Counted from the first letter of the stretch, positions 16,193 through 25,626 are shown. The stretch is 39,265 nucleotides of DNA from Chitinophagaceae bacterium (GCA_028288585.1 JAQBNL010000085.1:1-39265), one strand, 5' to 3'. Notes: generated by a model not told the origin, from the letters alone. Program-made: numbers and translations.

Positions 16193-19117
16193 ATGAAAAC
16201 ATATTTACTCCTTCCACTTTTAGTTGTTAGTAATTTTTGCTTTGCACAGGTAAAGCGAAGTAAAGAAAATGTAAATAACAATTCACAAAATAAAGCGTCT
16301 ACGTTAACTTGTAATAACTGGCTTAAGCTGACAAATAATTTTGATTGTGTAAAGATTGGCGACCTTGATGTTTCAGGAAATAAGATTACAGTAGAAGCTA
16401 ACTTTAATGCGTTTGATAATTATGGAAGTATAGGTATCACTTCTGACTTGGTATCCAAACATACAAATCCATCAGATTGTAATTATCTTTTACGCCCACA
16501 ACAAGCTTCGATAATTACAACCAATGGTTTTTTTGTATCCGCTACATGCGATCATATTATTAATAAGACATACCATGCTGCCTTTGTTTATGATGGTACA
16601 TCGCTTAAGTTTTATAGGGATGGTTATTTAATGAGCCAGGTTGCTGCATCAGGTAATCTTTTGACAAACAATTTAATTACTACTATTGGTAATAATGCTG
16701 GTTCAGTTAATGGAACAACGAAAGGTTATATTAATGAAGTAAGAATATGGAATGTAGCCCGGACACAAACCGAACTACAGACATATATGAATAGCCCACT
16801 TCCCAATCCAACAACACAAACAGGATTATTGGCTTATTATACTTTTGATGATCTATTAAATAAACAGGGAAATTCAGCATGGAATGGTTCTCTGGTCGGG
16901 GGTGCCACAATTAATCAGACTAATTCTAATTGCACATTTACTCTGGATTCATGTGGTGTGGCAAAGGCCTGTAATCCTGATTTCTCTTACAAACAGGATA
17001 TCTGCAATCCACTTTCTGTTCAGTTCTTTGATGCAGGCACAGGCGCAACAAATGTTTACTGGTCGTTTGGCGATGGTTCATTTTCTTCAGCAACTAATCC
17101 TGTTCATACATATTCAACATCGGGAAATTATGTTGTTAAATACAGCATACAAAATGGATGTACCGATACGATTGCAAAAACAATTACTGTAAATGTTCTT
17201 ACGCAAAATATTATTACCACACAGGATACTACCATTTGTTTTGGTGCAACTAAAAAACTGCTTAGTGTGCCGTCACTTAATTTTTGCTGGACACCAACAA
17301 ATTATCTTGATGATCCTAATTCGGCTAACCCTGTCACATCAACACCTCAAAACATTACTTATTATTTAAACGCAGCAGTTACCGGGAGCAATCTTATTAC
17401 GAATGGAGATTTTACTAATGGCAATACAGGCTTTACTTCTGAATATAATTATGCAACTCCCAATATTACTGAAGGACAATATTTTGTTGGAACCAATCCG
17501 CAGGCTTGGAACGCATCTCTTAGCAATTGTAAAGATCACACTACCAGTAACAGCAATATGTTACTGGTAAATGGCTCACCAACACCTGATGTAAATGTTT
17601 GGAAGCAAACAATTACAGTAACGCCAAATACCAACTATGCATTTTCAACATGGATACAGGCATTATGGCCGCCAAATCCAGCACAGCTTAGTTTTTCTAT
17701 TAATGGTAAAGACATTGGCAGTTTAATTACTGCAAGCTTGCCAACCTGTACATGGACACAGTTTTATGCTACATGGAATTCCGGGATCAACACATCTGCA
17801 ATCATTTCGATTGTGAATAAGAATACACAGGTACAGGGTAATGATTTTGCACTGGATGATATTTCCTTTGCGCCGGTTTTTATAAGAAGAGACAGTGTTA
17901 CTATTACAGTTGATAAACCTGTTGTTAAAACAAACAATGATACAACCATTTGCTCGGGTTCGCAGGTACAGCTAAATACCACCGGAACATCAACGTATTC
18001 ATGGTCGCCAACTAATGGGTTATCAAATCCTAATATTCCTAATCCCTTAGCCACTGTCAGTAATCTATCAACCTATATTGTTACTGGTACTACAGCAAGT
18101 GGCTGTGTAGCAAAAGACACTATTGTAATTTCAACTTTGCCTAAGCCTGTTATAACAAAAAGTAATGATACAACGCTTTGCAAAAGCGTAGCCATCCAGC
18201 TTTTTGCAACAGGAGGAATTTCTTATGCCTGGTCGCCTTCAACGGGATTATCAAATCCAAATATTTCAAACCCGGTTGCTACCCCCTTAGTTACAACAAA
18301 TTATATTGTAACGGTTAGCAGCGCCAATGCATGCACTAATAAGGACTCAGTTAAAATAACAATTGGATCTGCAGGATCATTTGGTGTTTCACCTGATCAA
18401 AATGTTTGCTCAAATGATTCGAAGCAATTAATTGCTTCCGGTGGAAACGCTTATGTATGGCAGCCCTCAAACTCTTTGGATAATCCTAACATTCCAAATC
18501 CCATTGCAACACCTAATATAACTACAACCTATACAGTTAAAATAAAAGATAACACCTGTAACGATTCAACTTTGCTGGCAACAACATTGGCTGTTTTACC
18601 ATTGCCATCAATTAAAGCTTCAAAAACAAATGATATTGATTGCTCAAGCAATTTTAGCCAGCTGAATGCAACAGGTGGTAAAACTTATTCATGGCAGCCG
18701 GCAGCATCTCTTAATAATCCCAATATTTCAAACCCTGTTGCTAATCCCGGCAATACAACTTTATATACTGTTAACGGAACTGATATTAATGGATGCAGAA
18801 ACACAGATACCGTTACCGTAGCAATCAATTCAAATAATAAAAGCGGGAGTTTTATGCCCAATGCTTTTACTCCTAATAACGATGGCATAAATGATTGCTT
18901 TGGAATAAAGTATTGGGGAAATATAACCAAGCTGGATTTTAGTATTTACAACCGTTTTGGAGAAAGAATTTTTTATTCGACTGATCCTTCCAAATCCTGC
19001 TGGGACGGAAGATACAAAGGCATTATGCAGGAAATAGGAAGTTATGTTTACATAATCAAGGCAACAACTCCCTGTGATATCATCAACAGGAAAGGAACTG
19101 TAATGATATTGAGATAA
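16193..19117 (+). CDS. Secreted multidomain protein with type B T9SS sorting domain
   Basis: This 974-residue protein is taken from the ATG at 16193, which gives a clean signal peptide (MKTYLLLPLLVVSNFCFAQ). An upstream ATG at 16115 lies inside purB. A LamG/concanavalin-like domain covers about 46-230 (RIWNVARTQTELQTYM is typical) and a PKD domain about 260-334 (VYWSFGDGSFSSATNPVHTY). Five Ig-like repeats follow, each with a Cys, a Trp-x-Pro and a (L)xNPNIxNP motif, starting near 345, 581, 656, 735 and 813. A CBM-like domain (about 399-562, NLITNGDFTNG to LDDISFAP) interrupts the first repeat. The end (about 883-974, FMPNAFTPNNDGINDCFGI) is the CHU_C/gliding-motility type B sorting domain. 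The role is likely a cell-surface or secreted adhesin; no catalytic motif is seen. Confidence 0.88.
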   Translation: MKTYLLLPLLVVSNFCFAQVKRSKENVNNNSQNKASTLTCNNWLKLTNNFDCVKIGDLDVSGNKITVEANFNAFDNYGSIGITSDLVSKHTNPSDCNYLLRPQQASIITTNGFFVSATCDHIINKTYHAAFVYDGTSLKFYRDGYLMSQVAASGNLLTNNLITTIGNNAGSVNGTTKGYINEVRIWNVARTQTELQTYMNSPLPNPTTQTGLLAYYTFDDLLNKQGNSAWNGSLVGGATINQTNSNCTFTLDSCGVAKACNPDFSYKQDICNPLSVQFFDAGTGATNVYWSFGDGSFSSATNPVHTYSTSGNYVVKYSIQNGCTDTIAKTITVNVLTQNIITTQDTTICFGATKKLLSVPSLNFCWTPTNYLDDPNSANPVTSTPQNITYYLNAAVTGSNLITNGDFTNGNTGFTSEYNYATPNITEGQYFVGTNPQAWNASLSNCKDHTTSNSNMLLVNGSPTPDVNVWKQTITVTPNTNYAFSTWIQALWPPNPAQLSFSINGKDIGSLITASLPTCTWTQFYATWNSGINTSAIISIVNKNTQVQGNDFALDDISFAPVFIRRDSVTITVDKPVVKTNNDTTICSGSQVQLNTTGTSTYSWSPTNGLSNPNIPNPLATVSNLSTYIVTGTTASGCVAKDTIVISTLPKPVITKSNDTTLCKSVAIQLFATGGISYAWSPSTGLSNPNISNPVATPLVTTNYIVTVSSANACTNKDSVKITIGSAGSFGVSPDQNVCSNDSKQLIASGGNAYVWQPSNSLDNPNIPNPIATPNITTTYTVKIKDNTCNDSTLLATTLAVLPLPSIKASKTNDIDCSSNFSQLNATGGKTYSWQPAASLNNPNISNPVANPGNTTLYTVNGTDINGCRNTDTVTVAINSNNKSGSFMPNAFTPNNDGINDCFGIKYWGNITKLDFSIYNRFGERIFYSTDPSKSCWDGRYKGIMQEIGSYVYIIKATTPCDIINRKGTVMILR

Positions 19118-19209
19118 ATTCAAATCATGAAACGTCATACGTCAGAACGTCGCATCTTTTCACTTTTCTTGATTGCACTACTTATAACTTATCACTTACA
19201 ACGTACAAC

Positions 19210-20796
19210 TCATTTATGTATCTCGCTCGTAAAATGAAATTCTATATCAGGATTATTTCTTCTCTCAGTATTTAAGAACCATTCGCTTTGTGCCAGGTAA
19301 ACTAGATGCCCATCTTTATCATTTGCAATATTTGCCTGTTTAAAACGGATAAATTCTTCAAGCTTTTTTGGATCTGTGCTGGTAAGCCAGCATGCTTTAT
19401 AGAATGGAAGATTATTTAATTGAACACTTGCCCCATACTCATGCAGCAAACGGTATTGTATAACTTCAAACTGCAACTCACCCACACAGCCGATGATTTT
19501 TTTGTTGCCGCCAAACTGCGTGAACAATTGTGCAACACCTTCATCCGTTAATTGCAAAAGTCCTTTTTCAAGTTGCTTTGTTTTCATCGGGTCTTTGTTC
19601 TGTACCTCTTTAAATATTTCAGGAGAGAAAGAAGGAATGCCTGTAAAATAAAAATCCTCACCTTCAGTTAAGGTATCACCGATCTTAAAATTGCCTGTAT
19701 CGAATAACCCCACCACATCACCGGGAAATGCAGATTCAATAACATCTTTATCCCTTGCTAAAAAAGTATAGGGGTTGCTGAAGCGTACATCTTTATCAAG
19801 CCGCACATGATGAAAATATTTGTTGCGCTCAAACTTGCCTGCACACACTCTTAAAAAAGCGATCCTGTCCCTGTGCTTCGGGTCAAGGTTGGCGTGAATT
19901 TTAAAAATAAAACCACTGAACTTATCTTCTGTTGGCTCTACAACTCTCGTGGTTACCTTACGATGCAACGGGAGAGGAGATATCTGCAAAAAAGTTTCCA
20001 GCAGTTCCTTTACACCAAAATTATTTATGGCGCTGCCGAAAAATACCGGCGCAACTTTCCCCTGCAGGTAAGGCTCTTTATCAAACGGGCCATACACACC
20101 TTCTATCAGTTCCACATCTTCCCTTAATTGGTCCGCTTCTCTTTCACCAATCTTTTTTTGCAGCACATCATCATCCAGGTCTTTCAAAGGCAGGTAATCT
20201 TCTTCTGTTGCTTTTTGGTTCGGGTTGAACAGCAGCAAACTCTTATCAAATAAATTATATACGCCTTTAAAATCCCTGCCCATACCAATGGGCCAGCTCA
20301 ATGGATGAAGCTTTATGCTTAATTCATTTTCTATTTCATCCAAAAGGTCGAAAGGGTTTTTGCCGTCACGGTCCATTTTGTTTACAAAAACAATTACAGG
20401 CGTATCTCTCATACGGCATACTTCCATAAGGCGTTTGGTTTGCTCTTCCACGCCTTTTACGCAATCTATCACCAGCACTACGCTGTCCACTGCCGTTAAG
20501 GTGCGGTAAGTGTCCTCAGCAAAATCTTTGTGGCCGGGAGTATCCAGCAGGTTCACCAGCATGTTCTTGTATTCAAAGCTCATTACGGAAGTTGCCACGG
20601 AAATTCCCCGCTGCCTTTCTATCTCCATGAAATCGGATGTAGCGTGTTTTTTTATTTTGTTGCTTTTTACAGCCCCGGCGGTTTGTATGGCGCCGCCAAA
20701 CAATAAAAATTTTTCAGTGAGCGTCGTCTTGCCGGCATCAGGGTGACTGATGATGGCGAATGTGCGCCGCTTGCTTATTTCGTTTGCGTATTTCAT
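19210..20796 (-). CDS. prfC: Peptide chain release factor 3
   Basis: This 528-residue translational GTPase has the P-loop [14 protein letters not shown] (17-30), the switch [16 protein letters not shown], the G4 motif [15 protein letters not shown], and the RF3-specific C-terminal half ([28 protein letters not shown]). It recycles RF1/RF2 from the ribosome after termination. The length matches RF3. The start gives the standard N-terminus, and a promoter motif lies 8 bases upstream of the ATG. Confidence 0.96.
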   Translation of the reverse strand: MKYANEISKRRTFAIISHPDAGKTTLTEKFLLFGGAIQTAGAVKSNKIKKHATSDFMEIERQRGISVATSVMSFEYKNMLVNLLDTPGHKDFAEDTYRTLTAVDSVVLVIDCVKGVEEQTKRLMEVCRMRDTPVIVFVNKMDRDGKNPFDLLDEIENELSIKLHPLSWPIGMGRDFKGVYNLFDKSLLLFNPNQKATEEDYLPLKDLDDDVLQKKIGEREADQLREDVELIEGVYGPFDKEPYLQGKVAPVFFGSAINNFGVKELLETFLQISPLPLHRKVTTRVVEPTEDKFSGFIFKIHANLDPKHRDRIAFLRVCAGKFERNKYFHHVRLDKDVRFSNPYTFLARDKDVIESAFPGDVVGLFDTGNFKIGDTLTEGEDFYFTGIPSFSPEIFKEVQNKDPMKTKQLEKGLLQLTDEGVAQLFTQFGGNKKIIGCVGELQFEVIQYRLLHEYGASVQLNNLPFYKACWLTSTDPKKLEEFIRFKQANIANDKDGHLVYLAQSEWFLNTERRNNPDIEFHFTSEIHK

Positions 20797-20804
20797 AAAG
20801 TGCG

Positions 20805-20812
20805 CAAAGATA
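20805..20812 (-). promoter_or_regulatory. Putative -7 element of prfC
   Basis: On the minus strand this reads TATCTTTG, identical to the purB motif. It ends 8 bases before the prfC ATG, so the message would have almost no leader. No convincing -33 element is seen. Confidence 0.42.
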
Positions 20813-20984
20813 ACTATTGAAGTTTTATTAATGTTGGGTGTTTAGTTTTCGGTAGTCAGCTTTAATGCTGCTATTAAGCTTCATTGGCGTCGCACTCTTG
20901 TGCTTTTTTAGCAATATTTAGCTTGTTTATGTTTTATTAAGAATTGTTTTTGAAAGTATGTAAATTTATAAGTAGAATATTCTT

Positions 20985-21584
20985 ATGGGAGTAATAATGT
21001 TTTCCAAATATAAGTTCAACAAACCTGATATTGTTGATGAAGAATATTTCAATATTTTAAAATCCAAATTTCTCCATAGTACAACGTTTAAATTGAACGA
21101 GAAAACTTATTTTGAATTTTTGACCCAAATGGAGAGGCCAAAAAATTATTCTGACGAATATTATAGAAAATATAAAATAAAAAATTTAGGAATAGGTATG
21201 ACTGCTCTACAAGCTGACATGATGGTAGATATGCATCGAATTACTAATAAGGATACTAATATGCAAAAAATACTTTTAGAGGAACATAAAGTGGAAAATG
21301 AAGTGCACAAAAATTTTCGATTTACTTTACTTTTATGGAGTAGCGTATTAGGAGGCTTCTTGTTATTTCAATTTTTGCACAATGAAACTAATTTAGGAAT
21401 ATTAGGATTATTGGTGGGCCTAACAGGTATGGCACTAGTAGGTTTGACACTAGGTTTAATAGCATCTTCTTTAACTTATATACCTTATATGATTAATGAA
21501 AGTATATTTTACAAAAAATTAAATAATGCGTTTAAAAATACTACAGATTATAAGTTTTTTACTTCTTTATACAAAAAGCTTTAA
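20985..21584 (+). CDS. Hypothetical membrane protein
   Basis: This 199-residue protein is not recognised. The N-terminal 110 residues are soluble, charged and helix-rich. Two hydrophobic helices follow (about 119-130, LLLWSSVLGGFLLFQF, and about 138-162, LGILGLLVGLTGMALVGLTL), then a short charged C-terminus rich in Lys. A second in-frame ATG at 20997 is preceded by GGGAG six bases upstream, so the start may be there (195 residues). It is followed 41 bases later by another unrecognised gene on the same strand. A motif TAAATTTA at 20961-20968 is one base off the -7 consensus. Confidence 0.65.
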   Translation: MGVIMFSKYKFNKPDIVDEEYFNILKSKFLHSTTFKLNEKTYFEFLTQMERPKNYSDEYYRKYKIKNLGIGMTALQADMMVDMHRITNKDTNMQKILLEEHKVENEVHKNFRFTLLLWSSVLGGFLLFQFLHNETNLGILGLLVGLTGMALVGLTLGLIASSLTYIPYMINESIFYKKLNNAFKNTTDYKFFTSLYKKL

Positions 21585-21625
21585 GGCGCTGCAAATTGTA
21601 GAACAAAGCATACTAAACTTAAACA

Positions 21626-22129
21626 ATGAAAAAAACGCTGCTTGTAATCTTTTATCTTATTTTTTCAACTATTGAAACCTTTGGTCAGAATTGGACATTC
21701 GAAGAAAAGACTTTTATTAAGGGGCAAGTGAGCGGAACTATCACGAAAGGTTATCTTTTCAAAATCAGTAGCGAAGCTTTTTATGAAATAATTGAAAGTA
21801 CCAGGCAAAGGGTCAGAGAAAGAAACCCGGGTGTAACAATCTATACCGACGGAAGCAATTACAAGCTTGAAATAGCAGGTTTTGATGAACCTGTAATTTG
21901 TAGAAAGATTAGAAATGTTTTGGAGAGTACTATAGATGGAGAATTTAAGGGTTGGGATGGCTCAACAATTTTCAAATTAACAAATGGACAAATATGGCAG
22001 CAGTCTGAATATGCGTATATATATCATTATGCTTATAGACCTGCCGTAACTATTTATCAAAGTAAAGATGGTATTAAAATGAAAGTTGAAGATGTCGATG
22101 AAATCATCGCTGTGAAAAAAATTAAGTAG
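21626..22129 (+). CDS. Hypothetical secreted protein
   Basis: This 167-residue protein has a signal peptide (MKKTLLVIFYLIFSTIETFG, mature start near QNWTFEE). The mature part is beta-rich. It has GYLFKISSEAFYEI, VTIYTDGSNYKLEI, FKGWDGSTIFKLTNGQIWQQ and VTIYQSKDGIKMKVE. The stretch GxTIFKLxNGQIWxQ is found in small secreted Bacteroidota and Proteobacteria proteins of unknown function. It is probably periplasmic. It lies just before the IS110 remnant and may share a transcript with the preceding gene. Confidence 0.68.
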   Translation: MKKTLLVIFYLIFSTIETFGQNWTFEEKTFIKGQVSGTITKGYLFKISSEAFYEIIESTRQRVRERNPGVTIYTDGSNYKLEIAGFDEPVICRKIRNVLESTIDGEFKGWDGSTIFKLTNGQIWQQSEYAYIYHYAYRPAVTIYQSKDGIKMKVEDVDEIIAVKKIK

Positions 22130-22185
22130 TTTTTATGCCCCCTACCATGGATTTCTATCACATAAAAAAAATATCGTAATATATT

Positions 22186-22412
22186 TTAGGCTATCTTTTT
22201 CACATTTAATACACTCATTTTGCTTTTACCTTCCGTTACTTTTCTTTCATAATAGTTTTTAAGATCTGCGTCCAGCTTTACTGCACTTAATGAAGCCATA
22301 TGAAGATTACATTTCAGTTTTTTATTAGCCATTAATGAACTTTTATCCTACCCCTTATACTGGTTCCGGATGAATATTCATACGGTGCCACTCCGCAATA
22401 GCAAGCAAGTTT
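22186..22412 (-). pseudogene. IS110-family transposase remnant, C-terminal part, frameshifted
   Basis: On the minus strand, 22412-22337 encodes LACYCGVAPYEYSSGTSIRG followed by RIKVH, then a stop. A one-base shift then opens MANKKLKCNLHMASLSAVKL and DADLKNYYERKVTEGKSKMS (22332-22186), which ends early at VLNVKKIA. Together these match the C-terminal Transposase_20 part of IS110-family transposases (GVAP...SG...LxMAALSA...YYERKxxEGK). The N-terminal DEDD catalytic domain and the final residues are missing, so it is inactive. At its 5' side the coding similarity stops where an inverted-repeat element begins. Confidence 0.8.
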
Positions 22413-22414
22413 TG

Positions 22415-22562
22415 GTGTCCCAGCGGGGTCTTCATCGCCAAGCCTGTGCAAAGCGAGACCCCGATGCAGGATAAACCGGCAATCAAAAAGTTCCTGTTCT
22501 TTTCAACAGCAGGGTCTCGTGCTAACGCACAAAGCTATACAACGAAGACCCCGCTGAGACAC
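22415..22562. repeat. Imperfect palindromic repeat element, full copy
   Basis: The ends form an inverted repeat: 22415-22433 and 22544-22562 pair with 18 of 19 positions (core CAGCGGGGTCTTC). A nested inverted pair CGAGACCC/GGGTCTCG is at 22454-22461 and 22512-22519, and weaker pairing lies between. The right 91 bases (22466-22556) recur at 25508-25598 with 7 differences. It abuts the IS110 remnant. There are no coding features, so it could be a MITE-like or REP-like element. Confidence 0.75.
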
Positions 22563-22697
22563 TCATTTTTGTGGAGTGCGAAAAGGTATCCTGTAAGGTT
22601 ATATATTCTTAAATACTTGATTATATTCACTTGAAATTAGTACCAAAACTTTACCTGATATAACGCCTGCTACAACACCTGATAATCCAATAGAAAT

Positions 22698-25424
22698 ATG
22701 CTTAACCGTTCTGTAATTATTTTTTCTCTTGTTTTTTGGCTGTCCATATTTGATCTTTCTGTATATGCCCAGGACACGCATACATTTGAGTTCTCAAAAA
22801 TTAATATAGATAATTTTACTGCTAAAAAATTTATTAGCAATGATGCACCATTATTGCTTTCGCATTTTAAACAGTACAAACTTATTCATTTACCTTCTGC
22901 ACGGGTAAGCGCAACGCTTAAAAACAACACCGGTGAAATAAATATTGGATTACAATTAAATACTGAAATGGGATTTAACCTGGCTTTGGTGCCTTCTGCC
23001 ATTACTTCTCCGGATTATCAGTTTGTAATTCATACTCCCCAGGGAATAAAGACAAGTAATCCTGAAATAAATTACTTATATAAAGGAAGGGTAAATGATA
23101 AAGATGGAGGAGAAGTAAGACTTACAATAAAAGAAGGATTTATTTATGGGTCAATAAAAAAAGGAGATAAAGAATATTTTATAGAACCCTTACGCCGTTA
23201 TACAAAAGATACAAAGGAAGATGAATTTATTTTTTATGAATCGGCAGATGTGATTAATACAACAATGTCCTGCGGGTTTAATGATGCTAATAATGCCGCA
23301 AAACAGGCAATGCAAGACCAAAGTAAAAATGCAGATATAGCAGCCATTGCCAGAACAGAAAGCGGAGTATGCAAAAAAGTAAAATTTCTTATTGCTTCGG
23401 ATTACTCGATGTATAAATCATTTAATAATGATATTGATGCCCTTCAGATTTTTTTGCTCTCTAATATAAATATGGCAGAAGCAGTTTTTAATACGCTGAA
23501 TCTGGGCCCTGATAATACAACGGATGTAGGTACAGATATTTTAAATTTAGAAGTTGTACAAATCCACTCTTCGGTTTGTGATAGTTGTGATTTTATAGAT
23601 AATGCTGATAAAGCCGGGACAATAACAAAAAATTTCGCAAAATGGATAAAAGAAAACGGATTACAGAATGAACCGCTTATTAACCAATTTTGGAGCACAA
23701 GAAACTTATATCTCGATAATGGCGCGTATGCAATAGGTTACACAAGCCCCGCATTTTCTTATTCTTCCAATTGCAGTGCATGGATGAATCTGATAAAATA
23801 TTTTTCCCAGGACCCTCTTATGTTACGCTTGCAGGTTGCTCATGAAGGAGGCCATGCCTTAGGTTGCCAGCACGATAATGAAGTGAGTGCTGCCGTTACA
23901 GGTTTCTTTATGAATGCATCTGCAAATCTTTCAGCCACCAGATTTTCAAGACTGTCGGATTTTGGAGGAATTAATTACAGTTCTCAATTAGCAATGAGAA
24001 ATTATATTTATCAATCTCCCTGTTTTGGCGATTGCTCACCTGCTTTATGTGATGCAGTAACCGGCTTAAAAATAGCTTATTATAATTCCCCTGATAGTAT
24101 CAAACTATCCTGGTCGGGCACCGGTAATTTTAAAGTTCAATATAAAGTAAAAGATAGTTTACTCTTTGATGCAGTGAATACATATACTGTGACTGGAAAT
24201 GAAATAATATTAAGAAACTTATCATCCTGCACACTGTATACTGCCGAAGTACAAAAGATGTGCTCTAATTCAACAGGCAGAATAACGGGTATTACATTCA
24301 ATAGTTCTCCTTTTAGTGTAACACCAGTGCCTTTAAATATAAGAGGCGATCTGTATGATGTGAAACTAAATTTGGAATGTAAAAATTGTACTGCAAAAAA
24401 CATTGTAATTAATATTGATCATAAGGCATACTATTTTACAGTCACCAATTTTCCTGCAACAGTTATAATTCCGGATTTATTTGCCGACGGAGCCAGGCAT
24501 AGGGTAGATTATAATGGTGATGGCGAACATGGAGGTTGTAGCTTATTAAAGTTTTATAATGCTCCTTATTACCGGGAAAATAGCATCAAAATAATAGATG
24601 AGAACTTTAATACCTGCAGCCTGCCAGCAGGATGGAATGACAGTACTTTAAGAACTGTTAATTCCATCCCTTCTAAAATATGGGCTACTGCTAAACTGGC
24701 AAGGGACAAAAATGCATTTGATGATATTTTTTTTATACCAGGAAACTTTGATAGTACATGCATGATCTTCAATCTTAGTTTTAATGGAAGTAATGCTTTA
24801 ATAACACAACCTGTAAACCTGAATAAATACAAAAATATTTATTTGAGTTTTGACTATAAATATATCGCATACCGGGTATTGGGAAAGTCTGTAAATGCGT
24901 TTTTTAAGGTACAGGTGTTTACAGGTGCTACCTGGGAAGATATATTTAATTTGAATGAATTGAGTGATCCGCAGTTTAGAAGAAAGATATGGGATACTAT
25001 ACCAGCCAGAAAATTTATAAGCCTGGATAAATACAGGAATGATAAATTTCAAATCCGTTTTGTTGTGGATAATGGTGCAGTCATTAATCCTGCTACAGGA
25101 ATAGTTGAAGCTGCCCGGTTATTTTCTTATTTAGATAATATTAAAGTAGATGGGTATGATTCAGCTTTTAATTATACAGAAAATTATTTCACAATATTTC
25201 CTAATCCAGTTGTGAGTAATCTTTTTATTAAAATGGATCCGTTAGCTGCAGTCAATATGCAATACAAAATAACTGATGTTTTAGGGCGGATAATTCAAAA
25301 AGGGAAGTTAGAAAATTTTAAAATTAATACCGGCAAACTAAGTAACGCTACCTACTTTTTAACCCTCTATAAAATAGGAAGCCAGGTTGGCAAAACTGTA
25401 AAGTTTCTTAAACATTCACAATAG
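22698..25424 (+). CDS. Secreted reprolysin-like metalloprotease with T9SS type A sorting domain
   Basis: This 908-residue protein has a signal peptide (about 1-25, ending SVYAQ), a propeptide-like region (about 30-180), and a zinc-metalloprotease domain (about 210-445). The motif HEGGHALGCQHD at 382-393 gives zinc ligands H382, H386 and H392 and catalytic E383. This is the extended HExxHxxGxxHD metzincin (M12B/reprolysin) form, with a Met-turn candidate M405 in GFFMNAS. A fibronectin III-like module follows (about 455-540), then beta-rich domains. The end (about 829-908, YFTIFPNPVVSNLFI to KTVKFLK) is a Por-secretion type A sorting domain. It would be exported by type IX secretion and could degrade extracellular protein. 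It lies between two copies of the palindromic repeat. Confidence 0.9.
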   Translation: MLNRSVIIFSLVFWLSIFDLSVYAQDTHTFEFSKINIDNFTAKKFISNDAPLLLSHFKQYKLIHLPSARVSATLKNNTGEINIGLQLNTEMGFNLALVPSAITSPDYQFVIHTPQGIKTSNPEINYLYKGRVNDKDGGEVRLTIKEGFIYGSIKKGDKEYFIEPLRRYTKDTKEDEFIFYESADVINTTMSCGFNDANNAAKQAMQDQSKNADIAAIARTESGVCKKVKFLIASDYSMYKSFNNDIDALQIFLLSNINMAEAVFNTLNLGPDNTTDVGTDILNLEVVQIHSSVCDSCDFIDNADKAGTITKNFAKWIKENGLQNEPLINQFWSTRNLYLDNGAYAIGYTSPAFSYSSNCSAWMNLIKYFSQDPLMLRLQVAHEGGHALGCQHDNEVSAAVTGFFMNASANLSATRFSRLSDFGGINYSSQLAMRNYIYQSPCFGDCSPALCDAVTGLKIAYYNSPDSIKLSWSGTGNFKVQYKVKDSLLFDAVNTYTVTGNEIILRNLSSCTLYTAEVQKMCSNSTGRITGITFNSSPFSVTPVPLNIRGDLYDVKLNLECKNCTAKNIVINIDHKAYYFTVTNFPATVIIPDLFADGARHRVDYNGDGEHGGCSLLKFYNAPYYRENSIKIIDENFNTCSLPAGWNDSTLRTVNSIPSKIWATAKLARDKNAFDDIFFIPGNFDSTCMIFNLSFNGSNALITQPVNLNKYKNIYLSFDYKYIAYRVLGKSVNAFFKVQVFTGATWEDIFNLNELSDPQFRRKIWDTIPARKFISLDKYRNDKFQIRFVVDNGAVINPATGIVEAARLFSYLDNIKVDGYDSAFNYTENYFTIFPNPVVSNLFIKMDPLAAVNMQYKITDVLGRIIQKGKLENFKINTGKLSNATYFLTLYKIGSQVGKTVKFLKHSQ

Positions 25425-25444
25425 ATCGTTTTAGCCTCCTTCCA

Positions 25445-25463
25445 TGGTTCGTGTCTCGAACCA
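25445..25463. repeat. Perfect 7-bp hairpin
   Basis: TGGTTCG and CGAACCA flank the 5-base loop TGTCT. It starts 21 bases after the protease stop. It is palindromic but has no T run, so it may be a repeat-derived structure or RNA-stabilising hairpin rather than a classical terminator. Confidence 0.55.
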
Positions 25464-25507
25464 CTTCAATAAACTTCGATAGTATATCTACATAATGAAC
25501 AATAGCT

Positions 25508-25598
25508 GCAGGATAAACCGGCAACCAAAAAGTTGTTGTTCTTTTCAACAGCTGGGTCTCGTGCTAACTCACAAAGCCATAGAACGAAGACCCCGCTG
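25508..25598. repeat. Partial second copy of the palindromic repeat
   Basis: This 91-base segment matches 22466-22556 at 84 of 91 positions without gaps. It contains the right arm (GAAGACCCCGCTG) but not the left arm of the palindrome, so it is a half copy. It lies in direct orientation relative to the first copy, about 3.04 kb away. Confidence 0.78.
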
Positions 25599-25626
25599 GA
25601 AAAGTCTCTGATGATTAAAGAATAAA

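Larger units (their letters stand above)
22130..22697. other. Gene-free stretch with transposon and repeat debris
   Basis: This 568-base stretch between the hypothetical secreted protein and the metalloprotease gene holds the IS110 remnant (22186-22412) and an imperfect palindrome (22415-22562). The rest (22563-22697) is AT-rich leader for the protease, and I see no clear promoter consensus there. No intact coding sequence is supported. Confidence 0.7.

Noticed and set aside
19118-19209. CGTC-rich short repeats between the cargo protein and prfC genes
   Set aside because: The stretch ACGTCATACGTCAGAACGTCG has three CGTC in a row, but it is short, shows no longer period and cannot be tied to a function.
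22446-22634. Open frame of 62 codons across the palindromic element
   Set aside because: It follows the repeat element, shows no protein family, and its other copy at 25508 is interrupted.
22599-22781. Minus-strand frame with a hydrophobic GLSGVVAGVISG stretch
   Set aside because: It overlaps the start of the metalloprotease gene, has no start signal and I could not assign it to a family.
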